Shown: positions 1 through 8,909 of the stretch, one piece after another
Position numbering within the stretch: position 1 is the stretch's first letter
Layout: each line of letters begins with the position of its first letter
Assembly: GCF_000171815.1 (NCBI RefSeq)
Contig: NZ_ABGR01000003.1
Span: 124,001 to 188,000 of the forward strand
Direction of reading: 5' to 3'
Source of the DNA: Vibrio sp. AND4
GTDB lineage: Bacteria; Pseudomonadota; Gammaproteobacteria; Enterobacterales; Vibrionaceae
DNA length: 64,000 nucleotides
Notes under the pieces: generated by a model
Seen by the model: the letters and a program-made list of their open reading frames with translations, nothing else
The model's database searches: none
What the model was told of the DNA's origin: nothing
Made by a program: the position numbers and the translations under genes

Positions 1-57
1 CAAATAACACTCAGTATTACCGAGTCAAATCTCGGATACGAATAGCGGAAAAACGCG

Positions 58-90
58 AAAGCCCTAGAGCACTTCACTCTAGGGCTTTTT
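58..90 (+). terminator. Rho-independent terminator
   Basis: A perfect 9-bp stem (61-69 with 77-85) around a 7-base loop is followed by five T residues on the plus strand. It probably ends a transcript that starts left of the window. Confidence 0.8.
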
Positions 91-347
91 ATTATAAATA
101 AACTTATACCCGATTCTTTATTCAAACCCACTTGAGCTTTACGTCACCACCATTCATGCAAACCAAATCATTCTCGTAAAGCTAAGCACCTCACGGTGAC
201 ACGGGAATCGTGTAATTTGTCTCTAACATGTGCAAATACTATGTAAAAGCCCAAAAGTTTTTCTTTTTTTATATATAAAGTCGCGCATTAGAAACCATTA
301 TCTATAGTTAAAAGGATTGAAATCATAGAGTAAGGAAGGAGCTCCTC

Positions 348-503
348 ATGATGACGTTAATTTTTTTACTGTTGTTCATCGCAATGCTATGCGCGTTTTT
401 AGATAAGAAAGCAGTGGGCTACGCCTTCTTTGCTTCCTCAGTGATCATTGGTTTGTATTGGTTCAATCATCACGCCACCGATACGCTTCCAATCCTGCTA
501 TAA
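348..503 (+). CDS. Small membrane protein, DUF5993-like, partner of the DsbB-like protein
   Basis: A 51-residue ORF starts at tandem ATGs preceded by a good AAGGAGC ribosome binding site. The product is almost entirely hydrophobic: residues 3-17 and 24-38 could each cross the membrane, separated by an Asp-Lys-Lys turn. It ends 12 bases before the DsbB-like gene, so the two are very likely cotranscribed. Small proteins of this size placed before DsbB-like oxidases are known in Legionella and Vibrio as DUF5993; I make that match from size, topology and context, not a search. The function is unknown; a subunit or stabiliser of the oxidase is an inference. No cysteine pair is present. Confidence 0.7.
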   Translation: MMTLIFLLLFIAMLCAFLDKKAVGYAFFASSVIIGLYWFNHHATDTLPILL

Positions 504-515
504 AAGGGACCGCAC

Positions 516-1055
516 ATGAATCGAAACTACCTAGCTTTTCTTAATACACTTGGTTTACTTGGCATGACTGCCATTCTGTTGATTGGTTTTGTGCTGCAGT
601 TTGTTTTGAATGAACTGCCCTGCCCGCTGTGTCTATTGCAACGTATTGGCTTCATAATGATCATGTTTGGTTTATTGTTGAACGTGGTCTACGGCCCGCA
701 ATCACGACACTATGGGGTTGTACTAATCGGGGCACTTTACGGCGTGGCAACGTCATTGCGACAAGTATCTCTGCATGTGATTCCGGGCACGCCCGGTTAC
801 GGTAGCCCGATCCTTGGCATGCATTACTACACTTGGGCGTTTGTCTTATTCGTTACCACTATCTTGGTGGTCGCAGTCATCCTCATGCTTACCAATAAAG
901 GTGAGTCGTCAGCCCCTTACGAGATGACTAGTCTCGGGAGAGTTTCATGCCTGCTCGCCATCTCTGTCGTGGCACTTAATGTGATTGGCACGTTTGCCGA
1001 GTGTGGTCCTTATCAATGTCCAGATAACCCAGAGAGCTACTGGATGTTTAATTAA
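516..1055 (+). CDS. DsbB-family disulfide bond formation protein
   Basis: This 179-residue integral inner-membrane protein has four hydrophobic segments. The quinone-proximal redox pair is the CPLC motif at residues 36-39, followed by the conserved QR (residues 42-43). A second periplasmic pair, C163 and C168, lies in the C-terminal tail rather than in a loop between the third and fourth membrane segments as in classical DsbB. DsbB proteins reoxidise a DsbA-type thioredoxin and pass electrons to quinone. The altered position of the second pair and the preceding small membrane protein suggest a specialised DsbB/DsbI-like branch rather than the housekeeping copy. No DsbA gene lies nearby. Family confident, exact paralogue not. 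Confidence 0.88.
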   Translation: MNRNYLAFLNTLGLLGMTAILLIGFVLQFVLNELPCPLCLLQRIGFIMIMFGLLLNVVYGPQSRHYGVVLIGALYGVATSLRQVSLHVIPGTPGYGSPILGMHYYTWAFVLFVTTILVVAVILMLTNKGESSAPYEMTSLGRVSCLLAISVVALNVIGTFAECGPYQCPDNPESYWMFN

Positions 1056-1206
1056 CGAGCCATGGCAAGCAATCCGAAGCAGCTCCAACCGCCAAGATGG
1101 TCTTGAGTCAGCTCTAAACCATGTCGTTGATGGTTAACACACTTAGCTAAAAGGAAAGTTATTCTCTGTTTTATAAATCGGATTGTCTATTTCCCTCCCC
1201 TTTCGT

Positions 1207-1233
1207 TAAAAGAGGTCACACTAGTGGCCTCTT
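1207..1233. terminator. Possible hairpin terminator after the DsbB-like gene
   Basis: An inverted repeat of about nine pairs with one wobble (agaggtcac with gtggcctct) lies in the spacer between 1056 and 1329. The better T-run is on the minus strand, so the direction is uncertain. Nothing else stands out in this spacer. Confidence 0.35.
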
Positions 1234-1329
1234 ACTGCATGCGTATAAATATTGCTACCTTCGCCCCCTTGACCCAGTTGTATAATACCCTTTCGAAACG
1301 TATTTATTACCAAACCTAAAACTCTCGTA

Positions 1330-1590
1330 ATGAAAATAAACAGCAGCAAATGGGTTGGCGTGTCAACCGGCGCACTCTTTTTAATCGGCATACTCTTGCT
1401 CTTTGGCTCAACCGTTCATGAGACGTGGTACAAGATGCCAGTGGAGGCCGTAAACAGCATCGCGTTTACCTTATCTTTCGGCCTAGGGTTCAATCACTTT
1501 TTTGCCTACGCCTTTGCACTAGTAGTAATAATAACTCTGTTCTACTTTGGATACGCAATTGGTTGCTATCTCCATAAAAAAACCAAGTAA
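1330..1590 (+). CDS. Hypothetical two-TM membrane protein
   Basis: This 86-residue protein has two hydrophobic helices (about residues 9-27 and 60-80) and a basic C-terminal end. I do not recognise the family. The ATG at 1330 has no strong Shine-Dalgarno sequence. It stands alone between two spacers and is followed by an AT-rich inverted repeat. Hydrophobic pattern and uninterrupted length support a real gene; function cannot be inferred. Confidence 0.55.
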   Translation: MKINSSKWVGVSTGALFLIGILLLFGSTVHETWYKMPVEAVNSIAFTLSFGLGFNHFFAYAFALVVIITLFYFGYAIGCYLHKKTK

Positions 1591-1617
1591 ACATCTCAAA
1601 ATTAAGACGAGATCACG

Positions 1618-1655
1618 GTAAAAACTAGCACTTAAGCATTAGTTTTTACTCGTTA
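1618..1655 (+). terminator. AT-rich inverted repeat, probable terminator
   Basis: Perfect 10-bp arms (1618-1627 and 1640-1649) enclose a 12-base loop just after the two-TM protein. The right arm itself carries the T-run. The following stretch to 1958, about 300 bases, holds only short ORFs without ribosome binding sites and probably carries the promoter of the next operon. Confidence 0.5.
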
Positions 1656-1958
1656 TATTCTTTGTTCGCCCAGTTTTTATGTGGACATATTGAGATCGGA
1701 GCATTTTCCCGAAAACCGAATAGTTTTATACAACTTCGCCTCATAGAATGGTTTATAAAACGGCAGTAGGTATCGAGCAACTTTATGAAATGTAGTGTAG
1801 CTTGAAGACGAGAGAGACGCCCGAAAAAGCAGATATGCATCGAACTTTATATTTCAATCGATGCTATTTATTGTTTCTCACGTTCTTCATTCGCACGTCT
1901 CTCATACCGACTCTTCTCTCTAGCTGCCCATTATTTGCTGTTTCTTTGAGACGTAACT

Positions 1959-2975
1959 ATGGACAGAACGCAGTTCACCAACATTTTTATACGCGATTAC
2001 ACTCGCTCAACAAGTTTAGGGATTTTCATTACACTCATCGTTTGTGTAATCAGAGAGGTTGATTACATTGTATACCTTCCTTACATATTCTCCGCGGTAC
2101 TCAGTTTTACCTACCAACGTGTGGGTAAATTGTCAGCTCTCGAACAAAAACAGCATCCGGTTGTTGTCTCACTGATCCTTGGGTATACCCTAACTTTTTA
2201 CTTGTACTACCTATTAGGCGGACACTTTCTTTTTTCTTCCCTGGCCACCGTCAATATTCTTCTCACTTTAATGGAGTTTGGTGTACTTTGGTCATCAATC
2301 ACATACATACTATCAATGCTAATTTGCTTTAACATTGACTTGATAACCTCGGGTAGTAATCCGTTTAAACTGCAAGGCTTTAGTGAGTTTTCCATTCGGA
2401 GTGCGTTTTTTTACTTGTTCAATTTTCTGATTTACAAGGGTTTGTGCTCAGTAGAGAGTCATTTTCGCAGCGCTTGGAAAACGCAATATGAACAAGTTGA
2501 GAAGTTAGAACGGCTGCTCGAAATAGATGAACTAACAGGTTGCTACTCCCGCTTCAAAGGCAATCAGCTGATAGATCAACAGATACAGCATGCTCAACCG
2601 TTCACTCTGTTGTACATAGATTTCGATGGCTTTAAGGCGGTGAATGACGAGTTTGGTCACGACGCCGGAGACAAAGTATTACGTATCACGTCACGACGTA
2701 TCTTGAACATATTGTATAGAGGCCAATTCGCCATACGAATTGGCGGTGATGAGTTTATTCTTTGCCTACCAGAGTTTGAAAGTACAAAGGATTTAGAACA
2801 GTTTCAATCTTTGCTGCATCAAGTATGTAGCGCTCCTATTTTTATCCATTCTCAAAACGTTCACATCAGTTTAAGTGTTGGTTTGGCTCGGTTCCCTTAC
2901 GAGGGAAGATCCAGTGATACCTTAATCCAGCACGCAGACCAAATGATGTACCTCACTAAAAGATCAAAAACATAG
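1959..2975 (+). CDS. Membrane-anchored diguanylate cyclase (GGDEF)
   Basis: The 338-residue protein has an N-terminal membrane domain with about six hydrophobic helices (residues 17-165), a short coiled linker and a C-terminal GGDEF domain from about residue 185. The opening DELTG element (residues 190-194) and an intact GGDEF signature at 262-266 predict active synthesis of c-di-GMP from two GTP. The RxxD inhibitory site normally five residues before the signature is missing (that stretch is YRGQ), so product feedback is not expected. The membrane part is not a MASE type I can name with certainty. The gene begins a same-strand run with an XRE regulator and a CsgD-like regulator, pointing to local c-di-GMP signalling. 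Confidence 0.9.
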   Translation: MDRTQFTNIFIRDYTRSTSLGIFITLIVCVIREVDYIVYLPYIFSAVLSFTYQRVGKLSALEQKQHPVVVSLILGYTLTFYLYYLLGGHFLFSSLATVNILLTLMEFGVLWSSITYILSMLICFNIDLITSGSNPFKLQGFSEFSIRSAFFYLFNFLIYKGLCSVESHFRSAWKTQYEQVEKLERLLEIDELTGCYSRFKGNQLIDQQIQHAQPFTLLYIDFDGFKAVNDEFGHDAGDKVLRITSRRILNILYRGQFAIRIGGDEFILCLPEFESTKDLEQFQSLLHQVCSAPIFIHSQNVHISLSVGLARFPYEGRSSDTLIQHADQMMYLTKRSKT

Positions 2976-3042
2976 AGTTTTGGTTCATTCCAAACCACTT
3001 CGAAGTAATTAAAAAATAATGGGTCCAGGACGTAGATATATG

Positions 3043-3858
3043 GTTAGCAAGTTAGAATTTTCGCACGCGGTTGCTGCTATTCGAAAAGAGAGAGGCTTAA
3101 CTCAAGGTCAATTAGCCGATGAGTTAGCAAGAAGTTACAGCGCCTTTGAGAGTTTAAACCAACCAACGCTAAGCCAATGGGAAAGTGGGAGGGTCACACC
3201 TAGCTTGTTAAAGCGACTCGCTTTCTCTCACTATATAGGCGAACAGTACCAATACACTTCAAGCGAATACAAACGCATCAAAGCCTCACAAAGTAAAAGC
3301 ATTTATCTGAGCTTTAAAGACATTGTCTACCAATACCAGGTTACCGATATCAAAAGCTGCTCCCTCAACCAAATCAGCGTACCAGAATATGAACAAATCG
3401 ACACGGTTCACAAGCAACTAATCACTCCTGGTGGTGTGGAGGACACACTTAACCAATTTGACGAATCACCCAGCAAGGCACGGCTTTACTACTGCAAAGG
3501 TATGCTGGTAGGCCATCTTATTTATCAAGAGCTGAGATCTGAATTTAGGATTCTCAGCTTTTGGCATTTAGGAAGGTCAATTTTGAAGTTTTTAGTTTCC
3601 GACATTCTACACATAATGGGCAATGCCATCATTCACTTTCCCGTTCACGAACCTGTGATTAAACAACTCCTATTCGACATTTTTGTACAGGATTTCTACC
3701 ACCATCGTCGTGTCACGTTTTTTAAAGCGACCGCTACACAAATATTCGAAAACCCCATGGTAAAGCATTGTTTTGACGGTTTTTTAGATCTGGTGCTTTA
3801 TCGCTTCCATCAAGTAGGAAATGAATTTATGCAATCTCGACAGGAGGCCCACTCATGA
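3043..3858 (+). CDS. XRE-family helix-turn-helix regulator
   Basis: The product is 271 residues from the ATG at 3043, which has an AGGA 12 bases upstream; an in-frame ATG at 3019 has no ribosome site. Residues 5-60 form a Cro/CI-type helix-turn-helix (motif around RGLTQGQLADEL and PTLSQWESG), with an insertion between helices 2 and 3. The roughly 200-residue remainder is a mixed helical domain I do not recognise, rich in aromatic and histidine residues near the end. The last four bases overlap the start of the following CsgD-like gene (ATGA), which argues for translational coupling and shared control. It may regulate the operon or sense a ligand; neither is shown by sequence. Confidence 0.8.
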   Translation, partial: VSKLEFSHAVAAIRKERGLTQGQLADELARSYSAFESLNQPTLSQWESGRVTPSLLKRLAFSHYIGEQYQYTSSEYKRIKASQSKSIYLSFKDIVYQYQVTDIKSCSLNQISVPEYEQIDTVHKQLITPGGVEDTLNQFDESPSKARLYYCKGMLVGHLIYQELRSEFRILSFWHLGRSILKFLVSDILHIMGNAIIHFPVHEPVIKQLLFDIFVQDFYHHRRVTFFKATATQIFENPMVKHCFDGFLDLVLYRFHQVGNEFMQSRQEAHS

Positions 3859-4508
3859 TGAACAGTAATACAATCAACAACACAATTCTTCTTTTTACCT
3901 TTAATAATGTTCAAGGCCGAGGGTTACAAAAAGCGATTGAGCAACAACTTGGGCACCCTGTATTACTGGCAAAAGGGGCCGAAATCGACCTATCTTCTTA
4001 TCAAAATGGGCATTATGTGGCGATCGTTGATAGTTCCTTACCTGATCTTTCAAAAGTCAAAACGACACTCGGCGGATTAGCGCATATTGACGCAACGGTT
4101 TTGGTGAATGCTGAGCCTAATTTAGGGATTGAGAGTCTGCTTACTTGGTCAAATCTTAAAGGCTTATTCTATTTTGAGGATGATTTGGATAACGTTCTCA
4201 GAGGCTTAAAAGGGGTATTGAATGGGAAGAATTGGCTCTCTCGAGATGTTCTAAATCGACTGGTTGCCTATCTTGCTAACTTAAATCACACCGTAACTGA
4301 GCTGGATACGCAACTTGAAATCGAGCTTACTCGTCGCGAAACACAGGTACTGACGGCACTTTGTCAAGGGGGATCAAACTTGGATATTGCAGATTCACTG
4401 TTTGTGAGTGAGCATACAGTGAAGTCCCACCTTTATAGTATTTTTCGCAAACTAGAAGTCAAAAACCGGATGCAAGCGATCGCGTGGGCCAAACGTAATC
4501 GGTTCTAA
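3855..4508 (+). CDS. LuxR/CsgD/VpsT-type regulator with c-di-GMP binding motif
   Basis: The 217-residue protein has a degenerate receiver-like N-terminal half and a LuxR-type helix-turn-helix at about residues 155-215 (signature LTRRETQVL, then SEHTVKSHLYSIFRKL). Residues 127-130 read WLSR, which fits the W[FLM][TS]R signature through which Vibrio VpsT binds c-di-GMP. Family members switch on biofilm matrix genes as c-di-GMP-stabilised dimers. Here it overlaps the XRE gene by four bases and lies one gene away from a diguanylate cyclase, so signal maker and reader are encoded together. Whether it is VpsT itself or a paralogue such as V. parahaemolyticus CpsS cannot be decided from the window. 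Confidence 0.87.
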   Translation: MMNSNTINNTILLFTFNNVQGRGLQKAIEQQLGHPVLLAKGAEIDLSSYQNGHYVAIVDSSLPDLSKVKTTLGGLAHIDATVLVNAEPNLGIESLLTWSNLKGLFYFEDDLDNVLRGLKGVLNGKNWLSRDVLNRLVAYLANLNHTVTELDTQLEIELTRRETQVLTALCQGGSNLDIADSLFVSEHTVKSHLYSIFRKLEVKNRMQAIAWAKRNRF

Positions 4509-4520
4509 AACGGTACCTCT

Positions 4521-4567
4521 AAACCAATAAGGGAGTTCAGATGCTCCCTTTGATAGTTGGTTTGTCT
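4521..4567 (+). terminator. Terminator of the c-di-GMP operon
   Basis: Nested arms aaaccaa/ttggttt and agggag/ctccct form an interrupted hairpin that runs into a T-rich tail, 12 bases after the CsgD-like stop codon. Confidence 0.6.
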
Positions 4568-4592
4568 GTCTAAAGTCTAAATTTCACGACAG

Positions 4593-4697
4593 TTACAAAA
4601 ATAACAGACATAGAATCGCCCAAATCAAACTAGCGAGAGATAAACCAATCAGACGAAGTTGTTTTCCTTGCTGACTGTCTGTAAACCGTGAATCCAT
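4593..4697 (-). CDS. Possible 34-residue single-span membrane peptide
   Basis: A short minus-strand ORF has a polar N-terminus (residues 1-14, with Arg and Lys) and a 19-residue hydrophobic C-terminal span ending at the stop codon. This is the usual pattern of tail-inserted bacterial micro-proteins. A weak purine-rich stretch lies 14 bases before the ATG. No homologue is recognised, and chance cannot be excluded. Confidence 0.35.
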   Translation of the reverse strand: MDSRFTDSQQGKQLRLIGLSLASLIWAILCLLFL

Positions 4698-4945
4698 GAC
4701 AACAGTGTGAATCCTGCACCTTAAAACCATTAGGGTATGCTTATGAAATACGACACATTAAATGTAAAAATTCTTTAACCATAAATCAGTAATTTGACAA
4801 TGGAAACCACATTTCTTGAAGTTTTATGGTTATATTGAGTAACCCAACGTGTTAACATCAGCAGCTTTTTGAACATCCTCACACTTTTCGAGCTATTTGT
4901 GTGGGGGAAATGCACGGCTTCCGAGCCCTAAAAAGCGAAGTAATT

Positions 4946-6529
4946 ATGTCAAATATGACGAACGCCGCCTCTCATGCTCCTGTTAAGGAAGCAGACTATT
5001 CTGCGATTCATCCTCCATCCCTCCTAAAACGTCTCGAACTTACCAACCCAGTATTCTGGTTAAGTGGTAGCTTCCTCTCTGTGTTTGTGCTGCTTGCTCT
5101 TACGAATACAGACTCCTTGACCGCAATGGTTAACGCAGGCTCTGGTTTTGCGACTCAATACTTCGGCGCTTTCTGGCAAGTATTGCTTCTTCTGAATTTT
5201 CTTATTGGTTTGGCTATTGCACTAGGTCGTACAGGTTACGTGCGCTTGGGTGGTCTAGCGAAACCAGATATTGACACCTTCAAGTGGCTGTCGATCGTAC
5301 TTTGTACCCTACTAGCAGGTGGTGGCGTTTTTTGGGCTGCGGCTGAGCCAATTGCTCACTTTGTTTCCGCGCCACCTTTGTACGGAGAAGCGTCACCAAG
5401 AGCTTCTGCGATCAACGCGCTTTCTCAATCTTTCATGCACTGGGGCTTCCTTGCTTGGGCCATCTTAGGCTGCCTCTCTTCGATAGTGTTAATGCACCTT
5501 CATTATGATAAGGGCTTACCACTCAAGCCACGTACGCTACTTTATCCAGTATTAGGCGACAGAGCCATTAACGGCTGGATAGGTGATGTGGTAGACGCTT
5601 GCAGCATCATTGCCGTCGCAGCAGGCACCATAGGTCCAATCGGTTTCCTTGGTTTACAAATCAGCTACGCATTGAATTCTCTGTTTGGTTTACCAGATAC
5701 CTTCATGACTCAAAGTATCGTGATTGTCGCTGCAATTCTCATGTACACCTTATCTGCGCTAAGCGGCGTAAGTAAAGGTATCCAACTTGTGAGCCGTTAC
5801 AACATCGTGTTGTCTGTTGCCTTGATAGGTTACCTCCTGTTCTTTGGCCCAACCAGCTTTATTATCGATGGCTATGTACAAGGTATCGGTGGCATGGTGG
5901 ATAACTTTTTCCCAATGGCACTTTACCGTGGTGACACAGCATGGCTAAGTGGATGGACAGTATTCTTCTGGGGTTGGTTTATTGGTTATGGCCCGATGAT
6001 GGCAATCTTCATCGCGCGTATCTCACGCGGCCGTACCATACGTCAGTTGGTTCTTTCTATCAGCATCGCAGCACCTTTGATTACCTGCTTCTGGTTCAGC
6101 ATTGTGGGTGGCAGTGGCTTAGCTTTTGAGCTAGAAAGCCCGGGGTTGATTTCATCAGCATTTGAAGGATTTAATCTCCCGGCTGTACTGCTTGCAATTA
6201 CATCCGAGCTACCATATCCAATGGTGATTTCGGTATTGTTCTTGATCCTGACGACGACCTTTATCGTGACGACAGGTGACTCGATGACTTACACCATCAG
6301 CGTAGTAATGACGGGCTCTGATGAGCCGAATGCCGTGATTCGTTCGTTCTGGGGCATAATGATGGGAGCAGTCGCAATCGCACTGATTTCAATGGGCTCT
6401 GGCGGTATCTCTGCTTTGCAGTCTTTCATTGTGATCACAGCGGTACCCGTTTCTTTCATTCTACTGCCAAGTATTTGGAAAGCACCAAGCATCGCCAAAC
6501 GCATGGCGAAAGAGCAAGGTTTGGTCTGA
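4946..6529 (+). CDS. BCCT-family transporter (betaine/choline/carnitine type)
   Basis: A 527-residue carrier with about twelve membrane segments. The signature region around residues 333-365 contains the tryptophan-rich helix and the IARISRGRTIR loop that mark sodium- or proton-coupled BCCT carriers of trimethylammonium solutes. Some signature positions differ from the osmoregulated carriers (GYGP replaces the usual WSPF), and no long charged tail is present, so it may be a constitutive or differently selective branch. I prefer the ATG at 4946; an in-frame GTG at 4901 would add 15 atypical residues. It is convergent with an acyl-CoA ligase and stands alone, so substrate cannot be read from context. 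Confidence 0.88.
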   Translation: MSNMTNAASHAPVKEADYSAIHPPSLLKRLELTNPVFWLSGSFLSVFVLLALTNTDSLTAMVNAGSGFATQYFGAFWQVLLLLNFLIGLAIALGRTGYVRLGGLAKPDIDTFKWLSIVLCTLLAGGGVFWAAAEPIAHFVSAPPLYGEASPRASAINALSQSFMHWGFLAWAILGCLSSIVLMHLHYDKGLPLKPRTLLYPVLGDRAINGWIGDVVDACSIIAVAAGTIGPIGFLGLQISYALNSLFGLPDTFMTQSIVIVAAILMYTLSALSGVSKGIQLVSRYNIVLSVALIGYLLFFGPTSFIIDGYVQGIGGMVDNFFPMALYRGDTAWLSGWTVFFWGWFIGYGPMMAIFIARISRGRTIRQLVLSISIAAPLITCFWFSIVGGSGLAFELESPGLISSAFEGFNLPAVLLAITSELPYPMVISVLFLILTTTFIVTTGDSMTYTISVVMTGSDEPNAVIRSFWGIMMGAVAIALISMGSGGISALQSFIVITAVPVSFILLPSIWKAPSIAKRMAKEQGLV

Positions 6530-6552
6530 CTAAAACTTTCTTTAAATTAAAT

Positions 6553-6590
6553 AAAAAACGGCCCCGATACATAAATTGTATCGGGGCCGA
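6553..6590. terminator. Strong terminator between convergent genes
   Basis: Twelve perfect GC-rich pairs (6559-6570 with 6578-6589) close a 7-base loop. The T-run is on the minus strand, so it mainly ends the acyl-CoA ligase transcript and may also serve the BCCT gene. Confidence 0.85.
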
Positions 6591-6655
6591 ATATTATGGG
6601 TCGGACTCAAACATCTTCAATACTTGCCGTCACGAATAATTGATGCTCTTAGTAA

Positions 6656-8257
6656 TTATAGATAAAGTTTACGCAGCGCTTTCTTATCGACTTTTCCTAC
6701 GCTGGTCTTTGCAATCTCATCCACAAACTTAACTTTGAGCAGTAAAGCCTCTCTGGCAAGAATACCTTTGCTGATAAATTCTTTGGCGAAGCCCAGCAGT
6801 TCTTTCTCTGATAACTCAGCGTCTTTTTTCAAAGTCACCAGCGCAAACGGCACCTCACCCCATTTGTTGTGCGGCATGCCTATCACAGCGGCTTCAGACA
6901 CCGCTTGATGCTGGTGTAGAATGTCTTCTAGCTCTAAAGAACTCACCCACTCACCAGATATTTTAATCATGTCTTTTACGCGGTCGGTGATTTTGATAAA
7001 GCCCTCGTTGTCGATATGGGCCACATCACCAGTGTGTAGATAACCACCGTGCCACAAAGCTTTAGAGTTCTTATTATCTTTATAGTAGTTCGGTGTCAAC
7101 CAAGGTGCACGTACTACGATTTCCCCAGCTGTTTCACCATCGTTAGGGAGTATATTCATTTCATCATCAACAATGTGTGCTTCTACCATCGCAGCTGTCT
7201 TGCCCGTTTTAGAGCGAAACTCAGCTTGTTCAACGAGGTCAAGTTCAAGCTGTTCAGGAGTCAGCTGGACAATAGATAAAATCGGGCCTGTCTCACTCAT
7301 TCCGTAACCAGCAAATACGTCGATACCACGCTTAAGGGCAGATTTGCACAAGGCTTTTGGTAGCGCCGCACCACCAATCACCACTTTCCAGCCGGAGAAA
7401 TCAATCGACTTAGATTTTGGTGAGCTCAAAAGCAGATGTAGTATGGTTGGCACACAATGAGAGAACGTTACCCCCTCATGCTCAATCAAATTCATCAGAA
7501 CATCAGGTACATACTTACCCGGGTAAACCTGTTTAACACCAAGCATGGTCGCCATGTAAGGAAGCCCCCAAGCATGAACATGGAACATCGGCGTAATCGG
7601 CATGTAGATATCACCTTGATGTAAACGGCCTTGAGAAACACCAGTTCCGATTGTGCTCAATATACCCAAGGTATGCAGCACTAACTGGCGATGAGTAAAG
7701 AACACGCCTTTCGGAAAACCTGTTGTGCCCGTGGTATAAAAGGTCGTTGCAACCGTATTTTCATCAAAGTCGGGGAAATTGAACTCGGTACTTTCGTGCT
7801 GAATAAGACGCTCATATTCACACTGATCATTATCACGTAATACTAGGTAGCGCGTGACCGTATCAATACGACCTTTGATCTGTTCTAGAATTGGCAGAAA
7901 CTCTTCATTAATGAGAAGAATATCGTCTTCAGCATGGTCTATCGTATAGAGAATCTGCTCTGAAGACAGGCGGACATTGACCATGTGGAGCTTGGCGCCA
8001 ATCATAGGAATCGCAAAGTAGCATTCAAGATAACGGTGCGAGTCATAATCCATGACCGCAACCGTATCGCCTTTCTTCACTCCCATCTTTGTAAGTGCGT
8101 TAGCAAACTGCCGCACTCGATCATGGAACGTTTTGTAGCTGTGACGACGGTGGTTCGCGTAGACGATTTCTTGCTCTGGATTGAAGGCAACCGGGGAAAA
8201 CAGCAAGTTTTTAATTAGCAGCTGGTAATTGGATGGATCATTTACGTACTGGTTCAT
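6656..8257 (-). CDS. Fatty acyl-CoA ligase (AMP-forming), medium/long chain
   Basis: This 533-residue adenylate-forming enzyme activates a fatty acid to the acyl adenylate and then the CoA thioester in the cytoplasm. Seen motifs are the phosphate loop YTTGTTGFPKG at 174-184, the adenine-binding GYGMSETGP at 317-325, HTGD at 408-411 with the following hinge (DRVKDMIKISGEW), and a C-terminal catalytic lysine in GKVDKKALRK. The overall pattern is that of AlkK-type medium-chain ligases; chain length cannot be read from the motifs. It is monocistronic, with the strong terminator 66 bases after its stop codon. No beta-oxidation genes adjoin it. Confidence 0.88.
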   Translation of the reverse strand: MNQYVNDPSNYQLLIKNLLFSPVAFNPEQEIVYANHRRHSYKTFHDRVRQFANALTKMGVKKGDTVAVMDYDSHRYLECYFAIPMIGAKLHMVNVRLSSEQILYTIDHAEDDILLINEEFLPILEQIKGRIDTVTRYLVLRDNDQCEYERLIQHESTEFNFPDFDENTVATTFYTTGTTGFPKGVFFTHRQLVLHTLGILSTIGTGVSQGRLHQGDIYMPITPMFHVHAWGLPYMATMLGVKQVYPGKYVPDVLMNLIEHEGVTFSHCVPTILHLLLSSPKSKSIDFSGWKVVIGGAALPKALCKSALKRGIDVFAGYGMSETGPILSIVQLTPEQLELDLVEQAEFRSKTGKTAAMVEAHIVDDEMNILPNDGETAGEIVVRAPWLTPNYYKDNKNSKALWHGGYLHTGDVAHIDNEGFIKITDRVKDMIKISGEWVSSLELEDILHQHQAVSEAAVIGMPHNKWGEVPFALVTLKKDAELSEKELLGFAKEFISKGILAREALLLKVKFVDEIAKTSVGKVDKKALRKLYL

Positions 8258-8465
8258 ATCGGGTTTCTTTTTGTCTTTTTCTAAATGTTCGCTTTACGTG
8301 GGTGACTCTATCATAGCTCAAACAGCGGAGCGTATTGCGCACTCTATGAGGCATCAAGTTCTAAAGCCCTTTGTTATGTAGCTTTATAAGACAAACCCGG
8401 AAGTAGTTAAACTAAAAGATCTCCAATAAACATCAAACTATATCGAACAACGAGCTACGCCGAGA

Positions 8466-8909
8466 TCACTTATCTTGAGTATCAGCCAGAATAAATTTAC
8501 CCTCTGAAGCAACAACAAGCGCTCTCGGAGACAAGGTATAAAGCGCCAATTTCTGGACGGGATGAAAAAAATCATACTTGAACGCTTGCTCAAATGTCTC
8601 TTCCAGCTTCTCTCCTGGGCCTTTCTCACTGATAACATACGTGTTTTTTCCAAGTTTTACTAACTCATAAAGCCTAGTGTAAGAGTAGCTTTTGTTATCA
8701 ACCTTGACTGTCGACTGAAGGAGCATTTTCTTCTCATTCAACACATCAATTAGGTAATCGAAGTGAATGCCCTTATTGGTAGTAATGCTCGCTGAAAAAC
8801 GATTCGAAATGCCAGAGCTTTCGGATACATTGAGCATAACAATTCCCAAACAGGCAAAAATCAAAACGACCAAAAGATCCCTCTTCTTACAACGAAGTAA
8901 CATAGACAT
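8466..8909 (-). CDS. ToxS-like membrane-anchored periplasmic partner
   Basis: From the ATG at 8909 the product is 147 residues; the open frame extends further upstream but into the preceding gene. It has one membrane anchor near the N-terminus (about residues 10-28) after a basic start, and a periplasmic body of mixed strand and helix. Size, topology and position right after a ToxR-like gene (23-base overlap) match the ToxS and TcpH class of proteins, which protect or modulate the periplasmic part of their membrane-bound activators. Sequence resemblance to ToxS is not obvious by eye, so the call rests on architecture. It is the last gene of the Tad operon strand. Confidence 0.6.
   Translation of the reverse strand: MSMLLRCKKRDLLVVLIFACLGIVMLNVSESSGISNRFSASITTNKGIHFDYLIDVLNEKKMLLQSTVKVDNKSYSYTRLYELVKLGKNTYVISEKGPGEKLEETFEQAFKYDFFHPVQKLALYTLSPRALVVASEGKFILADTQDK

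Noticed and set aside
1802-2062. Plus-strand 86-codon frame overlapping the start of the GGDEF gene
   Set aside because: No ribosome site, low-complexity composition and a long overlap with a better supported gene.
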